Positions 9,017-18,271 of a stretch of DNA of 64,000 nt are shown here, piece by piece. Origin of the DNA: Flavobacteriaceae bacterium GF1 (GTDB lineage Bacteria; Bacteroidota; Bacteroidia; Flavobacteriales; Flavobacteriaceae); the NCBI GenBank assembly GCA_009797885.1, contig WNKP01000005.1, forward strand, positions 62,001-126,000, read 5' to 3'. The notes beneath the pieces were generated by a model. That model did no database searches and had not been told where the DNA came from. It was given only the letters and a program-made list of their open reading frames with translations. Numbering within the stretch: the first letter of the stretch is position 1; each line of letters starts with the position of its first letter. A program made the translations under genes and the position numbers.

Positions 9017-9901
9017 ATGAGCAAGGCCACCAAGATTTCACTTGTATCCAATGGAAAAATTATACCAGCAGCTCCCAAAGGGTCAGTGAAACACGCGTTG
9101 GATTTAAACGGTCTGATCATAGAGCACCATGCGTTGGAGAAAGGCGAACTCCCGGAGCATACCATTGTAGATCATAGGATGGCCATTACCACTGGCCCAA
9201 GAACGATACCCTTTGAGTACAGGGAAAAAGGAAAATGGAATGGTCTTTCGCTGCAACCGGGATCCTTTAACATGCAGAACCATGGGGATATTGGCATTCC
9301 CAGATGGTTGGAGGATTACCAATTTTTGGCAGTGGCCATTAAGCCGCAGTTTTATGAAAAAATCCTACCCAAAGCGAATCATCAACAATTGGAATTCATC
9401 ACCCAGAGAGGTACTATGGACAAAAATGTGATGCTTTTTGCCCATCTTTTTCATACTGAGCTCTCCAAAAACAATGGGCATCGAAAGCTCTATAGAGATA
9501 CCTTAGGTGCGGCTTTTGCCACCTATCTCCTAAATCAATACGCCACTGGCGGCCAAAGAATCAAAAAACCAAAGGGGAAGCTTTTTGGCATACAGACCAA
9601 AAACATATTGGACTTCGTAATGTCCAACCTCCATCAAGACCTCAATCTGGAATCGCTATCTGAATTGGTTTATCAAAGTCCATATCATTTTGCAAAGGTG
9701 TTTAAGAATACTACCGGCCTATCCCCGCACCAGTTCGTCCTGAAACTCCGACTGGAGAAAGCAGGGGAGCTCATCCGCATGAAAAAATCCAGCCTTACCG
9801 AAATAGCCCATTCCATTGGGTTTTACGACCAAAGCCATTTCACAAATAGTTTTAAACGATTTTATGGAATGACCCCGAAGCAATTTCATAAAAGGGTTTA
9901 A
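9017..9901 (+). CDS. AraC family transcriptional regulator
   Basis: The protein has 294 residues: an N-terminal ligand-sensing region (about 1-190) and a C-terminal AraC HTH_18 domain (about 195-294) with 'YQSPYHFAKVFKNTTGLSPHQFV' split over the two helices and 'SLTEIAHSIGFYDQSHFTNSFKR'. It differs clearly from the 7801/22981 paralog pair. It is divergent from the AraC gene at 7801 and followed at 86 bp by an exported SDR, a cytosolic SDR and an amidohydrolase, all on the same strand. Those are its likely targets (inference). The start ATG at 9017 lies in an AT-rich, weakly marked context. Confidence 0.92.
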   Translation: MSKATKISLVSNGKIIPAAPKGSVKHALDLNGLIIEHHALEKGELPEHTIVDHRMAITTGPRTIPFEYREKGKWNGLSLQPGSFNMQNHGDIGIPRWLEDYQFLAVAIKPQFYEKILPKANHQQLEFITQRGTMDKNVMLFAHLFHTELSKNNGHRKLYRDTLGAAFATYLLNQYATGGQRIKKPKGKLFGIQTKNILDFVMSNLHQDLNLESLSELVYQSPYHFAKVFKNTTGLSPHQFVLKLRLEKAGELIRMKKSSLTEIAHSIGFYDQSHFTNSFKRFYGMTPKQFHKRV

Positions 9902-9941
9902 ATACCCCAAGAATTTACAATTTTTTGCTCCGGCCCAACTC

Positions 9942-9949
9942 TACTTTTG
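9942..9949 (+). promoter_or_regulatory. Bacteroidota -7 element for the SDR operon
   Basis: TACTTTTG matches the TAnnTTTG consensus exactly and is 37 bp before the ATG of the SDR at 9987. A TTTG lies 14 bp upstream, closer than the usual 17-23 bp, so the -33 assignment is uncertain. Confidence 0.45.
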
Positions 9950-9986
9950 GGTTGTAATTGAGTGTATAACCAAAAAATTGTAAGAT

Positions 9987-10919
9987 ATGGACAGAAAGGA
10001 TTTTTTAAAATCAGTAGGATTGGCCACCGCTGGCGTAGCCGTAAGCACCACAGGTGCCTTTGCACAAAACACTGATAAAACGGACCCTAAGGATGTAAAG
10101 GGAAAAACAGCTTTGATTACTGGTGCTGCCCGGGGAATTGGTCTTGGAATCGCTATCGATTTCGCAAAGCAGGGCATCAATATCGCGCTATTGGATATTG
10201 CCGACCCCACAGGAGGTATGGCCATTGATGGCTATCGTTTGGCCAACAAGTCGGAACTGGATTCAGCCACCATGCAAGTTCAAAAGCTTGGGGTGAAAGC
10301 CATCGGTATTCAGGTAGATGTTCGAAATCTGGAAGCTATGAAAAAAACTGTGGACAGAACCATTTTGGAATTGGGTGGACTTGACATCGTTGTTGCGAAC
10401 GCTGGAGTAGGCATTTGGTCACCCTTTGAAGATATGAACGAAAAACAATGGAAAGACGTAATCGACGTGAATCTTACCGGGGTGGCAAATACAATCTGGG
10501 CCTCACTCCCGCAATTGAAGAAACAAAAAAGCGGAAGCATTATAACCCTAAGCTCCATAGGTGGAAGACAGGGTGTACCGGGAGTGGCCAACTATGCTTC
10601 CACCAAATGGGCCGTTATAGGACTTACCAAAACATTGTCCTTGGAGTTGGGAAAGTACAATATACGGGTAAACTCCATTGCACCAACAGCGGTAAACACC
10701 CCTCTTTACAGAAGTGAAGGCCAGTATAAATCCACGGGTATGTCATCCTTTGAGGACCAGGACAGGGCAATGCTAGGCTATCACGCGCTGCCGACACCTG
10801 CCCTGGATCCGGAAGACATCGCGCAATCCGCTACGTTTCTAGCATCGGACAATTCGAAATTTATAAGTGGTTTGGTATTGGACGTAGCCGCTGGTGGTAA
10901 CGCAAGGTATACGGGATAA
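9987..10919 (+). CDS. Exported SDR family oxidoreductase, mycofactocin-SDR-like
   Basis: The protein has 310 residues. The leader 'DRKDFLKSVGLATAGVAVS' resembles a Tat signal but has Arg-Lys instead of Arg-Arg, and ends near 'AFAQ' (residue 27). The Rossmann motif TGAARGIG is at 45-52, NAG at 138-140, and the active site comprises S190, Y203 and K207 ('YASTKWA'). An Asp after beta 2 ('LLDIAD') suggests NAD(H). A segment with 'GYRLANKSELD' is inserted after beta 2, as in SDRs coupled to mycofactocin, where the nicotinamide cofactor does not exchange. It is a paralog of the SDR at 1878-2849. It heads a plus-strand unit with the next SDR, 2 bp away. Confidence 0.92.
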   Translation: MDRKDFLKSVGLATAGVAVSTTGAFAQNTDKTDPKDVKGKTALITGAARGIGLGIAIDFAKQGINIALLDIADPTGGMAIDGYRLANKSELDSATMQVQKLGVKAIGIQVDVRNLEAMKKTVDRTILELGGLDIVVANAGVGIWSPFEDMNEKQWKDVIDVNLTGVANTIWASLPQLKKQKSGSIITLSSIGGRQGVPGVANYASTKWAVIGLTKTLSLELGKYNIRVNSIAPTAVNTPLYRSEGQYKSTGMSSFEDQDRAMLGYHALPTPALDPEDIAQSATFLASDNSKFISGLVLDVAAGGNARYTG

Positions 10920-10921
10920 AA

Positions 10922-11785
10922 ATGAAGTCAACCAAAAAAATTAAAATCATGACAAAAGAAAATAGTAAAGTATGGTTCATCACGGGGGCATCCTCTGGTT
11001 TCGGAAAGGCATTGACCCAATATGCAGTTTCCCAAGGACATAAGGTAGTGGCGACAGCGAGAAGGCAGGAAAAGCTGGAACAACTTGCGAAGACCGCATC
11101 GGAACAAATCCTACCAATTTCAATGGACGTCACCAAACGGGAGGAAATTAAAAATGCGGTCAAAAAAGCCATTGAAAAATACAACAGGATAGATGTCCTG
11201 ATCAACAATGCGGGCTACGGTATCGTTGGGGCATTGGAGGAGACTCCGGAAGCAGAGTTTCGAAATCAAATGGAAACCAATTTCTTTGGGGCACTTGCGG
11301 TTACCCAGGAGGTACTGCCACAATTGAGGAAACAGAAAAGTGGTGCCATAGTCAATATGAGCAGTATGGGCGGTAATATGAGTTTTGGTGGTTTCAGTGC
11401 CTATTCGGCTTCAAAATTTGCACTGGAAGGCGCATCGGAGGCCCTGGCCCAAGAGGTCGCCCCTTTTGGTATCAAGACAATGATTGTAGAGCCCGGGGCA
11501 TTCAGGACCGAATTTGCCGGAAGCGCACTAAAACATATGCCCAGAATAGAAGCGTATGACGCTATTGTAGGTGGCACGCGTGATTTTGCCAAAGACATGG
11601 ACGGGACACAGCAAGGAGACCCTTTTAAAGCTGCAAAAGCCATTGAAATTGCACTAGATTCCGAGCATACCCCACTTCGCCTGCAGTTGGGCAAAGATGC
11701 AGTGGATGCGATTAAAGAACATGCGGAGCAACTTCTGGAAGACCTTGAGTCTTGGCGAGAAACGGCCATAGCTACCTCGTTTTAG
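10922..11785 (+). CDS. Cytoplasmic SDR family oxidoreductase
   Basis: This is a classical SDR of 287 residues (278 if the ATG at 10949 is used; that start gives the more usual short N-terminus before beta 1). Motifs: TGASSGFG for NAD(P) binding, NNAG, Ser in 'NMSSMGG' and 'YSASK' as active site. Arg residues after beta 2 ('ATARRQEKL') suggest a preference for NADP(H). It has no leader, unlike the preceding exported SDR, from which it is separated by only 2 bp, so the two are co-transcribed. It could reduce or oxidise an intermediate related to the exported enzyme's product (inference). Confidence 0.93.
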   Translation: MKSTKKIKIMTKENSKVWFITGASSGFGKALTQYAVSQGHKVVATARRQEKLEQLAKTASEQILPISMDVTKREEIKNAVKKAIEKYNRIDVLINNAGYGIVGALEETPEAEFRNQMETNFFGALAVTQEVLPQLRKQKSGAIVNMSSMGGNMSFGGFSAYSASKFALEGASEALAQEVAPFGIKTMIVEPGAFRTEFAGSALKHMPRIEAYDAIVGGTRDFAKDMDGTQQGDPFKAAKAIEIALDSEHTPLRLQLGKDAVDAIKEHAEQLLEDLESWRETAIATSF

Positions 11786-11894
11786 GGACTGTCCGTATTT
11801 TACCTTGCGTGGCAGCTATACGTTTTGACATAAAAGATTGCCCGTCCAAGGGGTTTGCGATGATATTTCCTACCAGAAGTTATATCTTCATATC

Positions 11895-13301
11895 ATGAGA
11901 AAGCTCCTTTTCTTTCTAATCCTTCTTTCTGGTTGTCAAACTGAGCATTCAAGTTCCAAAATTCAGGTCCTCAAGGGAGCTACCGTTTTTGATGGCAATG
12001 GATTATCCATTGAGAACGGAACGATTATTATAAGTGATGGTGTGATCAAAGAAATAGGAGGTTCGGGAATAGCAATTCCCAAAAAGTCAGAACTGATCGA
12101 TCTCAATGGTAAATTCATTACACCAGGTCTTATAGACAGTCATATCCATTTTGCCCAAACAGGTTTTTTTGATGGAAGGCCGGATTTTTTGGACGTTCGG
12201 GATACCATCAATTTTGATGATCTACAAAATGATATTAAAAACAACCCAGAGTCGTACTATGAAGCTTATTTAAGATCGGGGGTGACCGGGGTTTATGACG
12301 TGGGAGGGTTCCACTGGAGCATCGATCGTCAATTAGAGGCCGAAAACAACCTTAATGCGCCCCATGTCGCGGCTTCCGGCCCGTTTCTTTCCGGTGTGCC
12401 AGAAGCGTATTTGGACTATTTAAACACTTCCGAAGCAAAGCAAATGGTTTATTTGGCGTCACCTGAAATTGGGCGGAAAGCAGTAAAAAATCACACGGAG
12501 CTCGGTTCAACAGGAATCAAAATTTGGGGCGTTTTTCTGCAGGACGCGAATTTCATGGAAAGTCTGGGCGCTGTAGCCGATGAAGCCTTCCAACAGGGAA
12601 ACAAGTTGATTGTCCATGCCACACAGCTGAATCAGGCAAAAGCGGCGTTGAACCTAGGTGCAAAAATACTGGTGCACAGCGTTGACGATTTTGAGGTTGA
12701 TGATGAATTTATTCAAATGGCCAAATCCAATGATATTATTTACCAACCAACCCTTATAGCCCCCAAGGGATATTTGATGGCCTATACGTCGTTACAGCAC
12801 CAAATCGTTATGGAAGATCCAAATGGGGTGATGGATAAACGGGCGAAGAACTTACTGAAGTCCACTACCAAATTCAGGAAATTTGCAGATTCCGCTTTTG
12901 TAGCCGCTAGGATAGAACTATTTGAAAACCTGGTCAGTACAAGGGATAGTATAGTATCGATAAATCTCAGGAAAATGTACGACAACGGTATAAAAATCGC
13001 AGTTGGAACGGACGCGGGAAACCCTTTTACATTTCACGGGATATCGATTTATGATGAGATGGAAGCGATGCAGGATGCCGGAATTCCTGCAAGGGATTTG
13101 ATTATTATGGCCACCAAAAACGGTGCATTGGCCATGGATCGGCTGGACGATTTTGGAACACTTGAAAGAGGAAAACTGGCCGACCTGATCATACTGGACA
13201 AAGACCCTTCCCGCAGCATTTCAAACATGAGATCGATAAGTCATGTAATGCGTGGAGGGAAGCTTAGGCCAGTGAACAAAAGTTTTGGGAACGATTCTTA
13301 G
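11895..13301 (+). CDS. Amidohydrolase family lipoprotein
   Basis: From the ATG at 11895 the protein has 468 residues and begins with a lipoprotein leader ending 'LLSGC'; a longer frame from 11838 would bury this leader, so 11895 is chosen. Metal-binding motifs of the amidohydrolase superfamily are visible: HxH in 'DSHIHF', His in 'IVHATQ' and 'LVHSVDD', and Asp in 'GTDAGNP'. The C-terminal 'GTLERGKLADLIILDKDP' returns to the composite beta-sandwich domain, as in imidazolonepropionase-like enzymes. It hydrolyses C-N bonds or related groups of an unknown periplasmic substrate. It follows the SDR pair by about 110 bp and may belong to the same response. Confidence 0.9.
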   Translation: MRKLLFFLILLSGCQTEHSSSKIQVLKGATVFDGNGLSIENGTIIISDGVIKEIGGSGIAIPKKSELIDLNGKFITPGLIDSHIHFAQTGFFDGRPDFLDVRDTINFDDLQNDIKNNPESYYEAYLRSGVTGVYDVGGFHWSIDRQLEAENNLNAPHVAASGPFLSGVPEAYLDYLNTSEAKQMVYLASPEIGRKAVKNHTELGSTGIKIWGVFLQDANFMESLGAVADEAFQQGNKLIVHATQLNQAKAALNLGAKILVHSVDDFEVDDEFIQMAKSNDIIYQPTLIAPKGYLMAYTSLQHQIVMEDPNGVMDKRAKNLLKSTTKFRKFADSAFVAARIELFENLVSTRDSIVSINLRKMYDNGIKIAVGTDAGNPFTFHGISIYDEMEAMQDAGIPARDLIIMATKNGALAMDRLDDFGTLERGKLADLIILDKDPSRSISNMRSISHVMRGGKLRPVNKSFGNDS

Positions 13302-13476
13302 TGAATATACCTCGTTTAAAAGGGAAAAGTATTTGATTTGACCATAAGAAGTAAAAACCTACTTGCAATGTTTATCACGGATAACGGTTTTAGCCCAAAA
13401 GCCTGCTGTTCTCAAAATTTGAAAACACACTCTTCCACCGCAATCAAGTGCGACATGTTTTGCGCTGATCGATAAG

Positions 13477-13508
13477 ATCCCAACAAGTTTACTTGATTGG
13501 GATTTTTT
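13477..13508 (+). terminator. Rho-independent terminator after the amidohydrolase gene
   Basis: An 11-bp stem with one bulged A (ATCCCAACAAG at 13477-13487 pairing with 13492-13503), a TTTA loop, and a T-run at 13503-13508. On the opposite strand the hairpin is not followed by T residues, so it serves the plus strand only. Confidence 0.8.
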
Positions 13509-13523
13509 GATTTTAAGTGCCAA

Positions 13524-14411
13524 TCATACTACTCGACCTGCGTGATGCTCCGATCTATTGTGTTTCCAACGTTTATGGGTCCACAACCAGTATTGAGGAG
13601 CACTTAAAATATCTTCTTCCAATTGTTTTGTGAAACTCTTTGTAATTTCCCCTTGCTTTAGTTTACAATGATTATCGGAAATAAGTGTAAAAACTACTTT
13701 GTATTGCCCACGTGCTACTTTTAAGTTTGAGCCTGCAATGATGGGCATGTCAAATTCCCTTGCCATTCTCTCAGCACCATAAGCTACTGCCGTTTCTTGG
13801 TTCAAAAATGTAGTGAAACATGCTAATTGCGATTTTCTCGGCGATTGGTCGCTTCCAAAAATCACTGCAAATTGCTCTTCTTTCTCCATTTTCATTTTTT
13901 GAAGAACCGAATCGATTTTCAACATATGCAGTCCATATTTGGAACGGCTTTCAGTAATCTTTTTTTCCCAAAACTTGTTCTTTAATGGAGAATAAAGGGC
14001 CATGGGGGTATGTTTGATCTGTCCTGCAACAGCAAGTGCAAACAGTTCCCAACTGTTGTAATGGCCCCCTACCAAAACAACACTCTGTCCCTTGTTGAAA
14101 TAGTGTTCCAACAATTCTGCATTGACAATTTTCATACGCCTCTTGGAGTCGGCTTCGGAAATGGTAAAGTTTTTTATGCTTTCCACTATCAAGTCTCCAA
14201 GATGTCGATAAAAAGCTCTTTCAATCCCACGTATCTCGGCTAGCGATTTTTCAGGAAAGGAACATGTCAAATTATTTTTTACCACGGTCCTTCGATATCT
14301 AAATATTCGATAAATGATAACGTACAGCACATTGGAAATGCCATACAACACAAAAAGTGGCAAACGCGATATTGGTATAAGCAAGAAATAGTAGATAAGT
14401 TTGTCCATCAT
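13524..14411 (-). CDS. LpxL/HtrB-type lysophospholipid or lipid A acyltransferase
   Basis: The 295-residue protein has one N-terminal membrane segment (about 5-35) and the fold of bacterial lipid A secondary acyltransferases. The HX4(D/E) catalytic motif is 'HYNSWE' (H117, E122), preceded by the typical 'VVLVGG', and the family's C-terminal 'QYWLWTHKRWKH' is present. Bacteroidota usually have one essential copy; this one could act on lipid A or on another envelope lipid such as an aminolipid. It lies 7 bp downstream of a small secreted protein gene (14419-14772) on the same strand, so both are probably one transcript. Confidence 0.88.
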   Translation of the reverse strand: MMDKLIYYFLLIPISRLPLFVLYGISNVLYVIIYRIFRYRRTVVKNNLTCSFPEKSLAEIRGIERAFYRHLGDLIVESIKNFTISEADSKRRMKIVNAELLEHYFNKGQSVVLVGGHYNSWELFALAVAGQIKHTPMALYSPLKNKFWEKKITESRSKYGLHMLKIDSVLQKMKMEKEEQFAVIFGSDQSPRKSQLACFTTFLNQETAVAYGAERMAREFDMPIIAGSNLKVARGQYKVVFTLISDNHCKLKQGEITKSFTKQLEEDILSAPQYWLWTHKRWKHNRSEHHAGRVV

Positions 14412-14418
14412 AATCTGT

Positions 14419-14772
14419 TCATTCCTGAGGATGTTGCCCTGGCATAAGCTTTTGTAACCTTATTACAGTTGATATCTCTTCACTACCACTGTTCTTCAGA
14501 ATAACATTCTCAACAAATGAAATCATGAAATTTCCCCCAACATGTTCATCCATGTGCAATGGATATTTTTCAAGTATGACCGATAGAATCTCATCAAAAA
14601 CGACTATCTCTTCAATTCCCGGCGCTGTTTTGCAACAAAACGAATACCCTCCCTCAACACGTCCCAGATAAATCCCTTCAACTTGTTTGATCTGTGTTAA
14701 TCCCTGTGAAACCGAAATGGAAAACGAGGTCAGAAATAATAAGGACAGTGCTATCTGATTGGTCATCTTCAT
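14419..14772 (-). CDS. Small secreted protein of unknown function
   Basis: The predicted protein has 117 residues. The first 24 are a Sec signal peptide (hydrophobic 'ALSLLFLTSFSISVS', cut near 'SQG'). The mature part of about 93 residues is mixed and contains a vicinal Cys pair in 'SFCCKT'. I recognise no family. It is the first gene of a two-gene unit with the lipid acyltransferase, so an envelope role is plausible but not shown. Confidence 0.75.
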   Translation of the reverse strand: MKMTNQIALSLLFLTSFSISVSQGLTQIKQVEGIYLGRVEGGYSFCCKTAPGIEEIVVFDEILSVILEKYPLHMDEHVGGNFMISFVENVILKNSGSEEISTVIRLQKLMPGQHPQE

Positions 14773-15099
14773 CCCTGGTTGTGCTTAAAAATACTTGGCG
14801 GAAACAAGAGCGCCGAAAATAAATTGAGAATCTGTGAAGACTAAATAATCCGCGCTTTATAAATTTAAACCTTGCGAACATACCACTAAATTCAGCAGCG
14901 TGCCCCAATACTATGTTAAATGTTAAGAATAGGCATTTAAAGAATAAACCGCACTTGGATTAAAATTTCCATAGCGGATTAATTTGCGAATACTCAGCTG
15001 CCGGTGCGATAGGAAAGAGAAACAGGCTGTCTAAAAATAAAAAGAATAAAAGAGATCGGTTCCGATTTAAATCCTTTCCTTTACAACAACTCACGGATT
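14773..15099. other. Intergenic region between small secreted protein and DUF4932-like gene
   Basis: It contains the upstream region of the minus-strand gene at 14419. Around 15053-15064 an ATCGG-TT-CCGAT palindrome is followed, on the minus strand, by an interrupted T-rich stretch, which could be a weak terminator for the 15100-16254 gene. No open frame here is convincing. Confidence 0.45.
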
Positions 15100-16254
15100 T
15101 TATTGTTCGCTTGCATGTATTCTGTCCTTTATTTTTTCCGAATTAAAACCATCCAGTTCCCCAAGTAGATTGGGCAGAAACTGCTCAAAACTTTTGTATT
15201 GATCATCCTTTTCGTACTCCTTGATTTTGGATTCAAATTCGGGCAAAAAGATAAAGTGCAACTCTTCCGTATGATATTGGCGTAACTCCTTGGCCCATTC
15301 TTTATGATTACTTCTTTCGGCAAGTCTTATTTCGCCCAATCGGACCAAATGTTCTGCCACGCAATCAAACCAGCTATCATAGTTTTGTTCATCCATGACT
15401 TTTTGAAGTTCAGGGGTGAACAGATGTTCGTATTTTTTGAGTAGTGCCTTATTCCCTTTTTTTGCCAATATTGGGTTAACAAATGCGTGACCAAATTCAT
15501 GATATGAATTGCGCAGAACGAATTCTTTATTGTCAAAACCAAAATAGTGATACTCATTTGACAAACTATCTTTTTCCACGGGCAACGAGGCACTGATTAC
15601 CTGATAAATCAACATTCCATCCGAGGTATGGACATAAGGGCCAATTCCCCGATATCCATAGGCGCCGCCGGTGGGCATTTCAGGTGCCGGCAGTATGGTA
15701 TACTTTATTTTACGCTCCCTGTAGTATTCCTCAATCAGGTTGACAAAGTCTTTAGAAGGTAAGTTCTTCAATACTTCTTGCCTCGCCCCTTCATAAAATG
15801 CTTCATTTTCGTTCAAAAAGGACGCTACATTGGCATCAACGTAGAATTCGGATAAGCTTTTGACCCATTTATTGATAATTCCCGTTCTATCCGAATAAGG
15901 GGAGTTTTCAAGAGGATATTTAAAGTCGGTACTTGGAAAATCTTCCATGTACAATAGAATTTCAGTAAGCTCATCGAAGTAGAAAATTTCATTTTGCAAT
16001 AAACTGTCGGAAAGCTTTATGGCCGGGTGGTTTTTAAATGGCTCAAAATAGTTTTGGGCGGCGACGCACATGGGGCGTGTTGGATATTCACCTGGCCAGA
16101 CGAACAACTCTACAATATGTGAAGTGTGAATGTTGGGATTAAACACTACCTGAATTTGCTTTTCAACAACTACTTTTTTGTCACCTTTGTTTTTCTCGGT
16201 TTTACAGCTTAAAAAAGCAAAGAGGATCAGTGACCCCCAAAGATGGGATTTCAT
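15100..16254 (-). CDS. Putative zinc-metalloprotease-like lipoprotein (DUF4932-type)
   Basis: With the ATG at 16254 the protein has 384 residues and a lipoprotein leader ending 'FAFLSC'; the frame extends upstream to 16305 but that part lacks signal-peptide character. Residues 252-256 are HEFGH, a gluzincin-type zinc motif, and a Glu about 55 residues later in 'DCVAEHLVR' could be the third ligand. The segment 'ELFVWPGEYP' and the overall layout resemble the Bacteroidota family DUF4932. It is exported and probably a peptidase acting in the periplasm or at the surface. It is monocistronic, in tandem with a serine hydrolase gene upstream at 16518. Confidence 0.82.
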   Translation of the reverse strand: MKSHLWGSLILFAFLSCKTEKNKGDKKVVVEKQIQVVFNPNIHTSHIVELFVWPGEYPTRPMCVAAQNYFEPFKNHPAIKLSDSLLQNEIFYFDELTEILLYMEDFPSTDFKYPLENSPYSDRTGIINKWVKSLSEFYVDANVASFLNENEAFYEGARQEVLKNLPSKDFVNLIEEYYRERKIKYTILPAPEMPTGGAYGYRGIGPYVHTSDGMLIYQVISASLPVEKDSLSNEYHYFGFDNKEFVLRNSYHEFGHAFVNPILAKKGNKALLKKYEHLFTPELQKVMDEQNYDSWFDCVAEHLVRLGEIRLAERSNHKEWAKELRQYHTEELHFIFLPEFESKIKEYEKDDQYKSFEQFLPNLLGELDGFNSEKIKDRIHASEQ

Positions 16255-16517
16255 GTTTTTAATTGTAAACAAAGGGCACACAAGACTATTGATGAAGTAC
16301 TTCATTAGTTGTAAAATAAAAGTGGATCATTATTCAATTTCATCTGGTAAAACAAAGGATGCTTAAATACGGCGGTGTAATGGAACTCAATACAGAAATG
16401 CTAAAATTCCTGATCAACTGTCATTTCCAGAGACTTGGAAATGATCAATGCCAGCTACCTGACCAGGTCGTTTTTTAATGCGGTTTAGGCTTCATCGTGG
16501 ACTTTTTAACGCTATGC

Positions 16518-17945
16518 TCATTCTGTTTTCACCCCTTTATGGTCCCAAAGTTGAATTCCAACAACCTTTTTATCCTCAAATAGGAAGGTGTAATACGTTC
16601 CACTATTTTTATTGAAGTACGTACTATCCGTTTCTGGCAGAAGAAGTATGGGCACATTCGTAAATTCGCCATCTATTTCGAGGCCATTTTCCTTGATGGA
16701 AACATAGGTTTCGCCCAGTTCTGGAAACCTATACGTTCCTACCATTGGTGAGCGCTCTTCAATTGATTTGCTGATAACCTTTCTGGACATTGGATCAATC
16801 CCGGGCAACTCATATTCATTGGCTATACTTAACAAGATTTCCTGGATGATGCTTTCATTATCGGAATTAACCATAATTACAACGGCTATCGGTTGTTCTT
16901 TCCATGCGACTAGATTTGCCCTAAATCCTTCGTCTGCACCACTATGGCCAAAAGTATGTTCATTTACGGCAGGACCAAGACCGTGGTCGTTCATACCCGG
17001 AGTTAGCATTTCATTTACCGTTTTTACTTTTAACAGTCCATCTTTTTGACCTTGCTGTATTTTTTGAATCTCTTCTGCCCAAAGAATAAGTTGTGATGGG
17101 GTTGTCCATAGTCCGGCCGCAGCCATTTCCGGATATATGGGCCATTTACCCTCCACCTCATCACCATTTTCCCTGTAACCCGTAGCAGCCATGGAATGGA
17201 ACTCGTCCGGAAGTGGATTTTCAAAAGTACTTTTGGTCATTCCCAGGGGCATTAATACGTTGGATTGCATTATTTCTGGAAACGATTTTTTTTCAAGATC
17301 CGTGATCATGAGTTGCATAATGGTATAACCTCCACCCGAATACATCCAACTTTCACCAGGTTCTTTATAGACGCGAACCGCATCTGTATTCCCTTTGCCG
17401 TCCAACACCTCAGACACGCTCGGTATCGTATCTCCTTTATCATAGCCAGGAAATCCCCATACCGTTAATCCGGCGGTATGGTTTAATATTCTTCGGGTGG
17501 TTACCTTTTCATTTTCCGTAAATTCATTATCGGGTAGATTCCAACTGGATAGGTACTGGTTCACATTTGAATCCAGATTTAGTACGCCCTCCTCTACAAG
17601 TTGGTGGGCCCTGGTTGCTGCAACAGGTTTGCTAATTGATCCTGCAAGGAACAGGGTTTCGGTAGTTACCGGTCTATTTTCCAAACTATCCGCTATTCCA
17701 TAGCCTTTGGCCCATTCAATTTCACCATTGTTGATAATAGCAATACTTACTCCCGGAATACCCAGTTCCTTCATTCTCTTTTCAATATTGTAGTTTGGTA
17801 TACTTTCCCCCTGTATTTGAAGATTTGGTTGCAGTCCGTTTTCAATTCTTAAAATTCGTTCGGATAGTATGTCCCCCTCTTTTTTGGACTTTGTTGAGCA
17901 ACTGGCCAGAATCAGGAGAATAGCAATAGGTGCAAATAGTTTCAT
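16518..17945 (-). CDS. Serine hydrolase, beta-lactamase family lipoprotein
   Basis: This is a 475-residue lipoprotein (leader ending 'ILASC'). The nucleophile motif is 'SISK' at 103-106, the Tyr motif 'YSG' in 'WMYSGGGYTIM', and the third motif 'HSG' in 'FGHSGADEGF'. It belongs to Pfam PF00144 (class C beta-lactamase-like, including esterases and D-amino-acid peptidases). After about residue 385 a small beta-rich C-terminal domain, as in DUF3471-type tails, follows. It is the third SxxK hydrolase within 13 kb, but it differs from the pair at 4912 and 6440 in motif sequence. It has no obvious operon partner. Confidence 0.9.
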   Translation of the reverse strand: MKLFAPIAILLILASCSTKSKKEGDILSERILRIENGLQPNLQIQGESIPNYNIEKRMKELGIPGVSIAIINNGEIEWAKGYGIADSLENRPVTTETLFLAGSISKPVAATRAHQLVEEGVLNLDSNVNQYLSSWNLPDNEFTENEKVTTRRILNHTAGLTVWGFPGYDKGDTIPSVSEVLDGKGNTDAVRVYKEPGESWMYSGGGYTIMQLMITDLEKKSFPEIMQSNVLMPLGMTKSTFENPLPDEFHSMAATGYRENGDEVEGKWPIYPEMAAAGLWTTPSQLILWAEEIQKIQQGQKDGLLKVKTVNEMLTPGMNDHGLGPAVNEHTFGHSGADEGFRANLVAWKEQPIAVVIMVNSDNESIIQEILLSIANEYELPGIDPMSRKVISKSIEERSPMVGTYRFPELGETYVSIKENGLEIDGEFTNVPILLLPETDSTYFNKNSGTYYTFLFEDKKVVGIQLWDHKGVKTE

Positions 17946-18271
17946 AGTTGGATATATTTATCGAATAAAGGTCACGCCCTGATTTTTATATGGAACTTGA
18001 ACTGCCTCCGGATAAAACCGTCCCAGTCCATAAGCTAACCTAGCTGGTAACTGAAATTCCAGGGACAACCAGGGGCTCTTACGTACCAAGGGCGAAGTGA
18101 ATTTACGCAACTATCAAAAACCACATTGGTCAAATAGTGATTTTTTTTAATCGATGCTCTTATTGGGATAAAGTAGTTGTTAGGGCCTTTGGTTTTAAGT
18201 ATCCAAACGTAATGTCATTAGTCACGTGTTCATAATTTTTACCACTTTTGTATCCTAAATGCCATCATTTT
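17946..18271. other. Divergent promoter region, serine hydrolase / membrane AraC regulator
   Basis: This is the non-coding region between two divergent genes. A TACGTTTG on the minus strand at 18204-18211 fits the -7 consensus but is far (about 260 bp) from the hydrolase start. Just upstream of the plus-strand gene, CACTTTTG at 18243-18250 is a near match. No strong repeat is seen. Confidence 0.4.

Noticed and set aside
8809-9177. 122-codon plus-strand frame overlapping the start of the AraC gene at 9017
   Set aside because: It overlaps a conserved regulator in another frame and its sequence looks like translated non-coding DNA.
16421-16444. Perfect 9-bp hairpin TCATTTCCA / TGGAAATGA as a terminator
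   Set aside because: No T-run follows on either strand, and it is upstream of a minus-strand gene; possible operator, but nothing else supports it.
18248-18271. TTG start for the membrane AraC gene
   Set aside because: The additional residues are not membrane-like and the ATG at 18272 gives a standard N-terminus right before the first helix.
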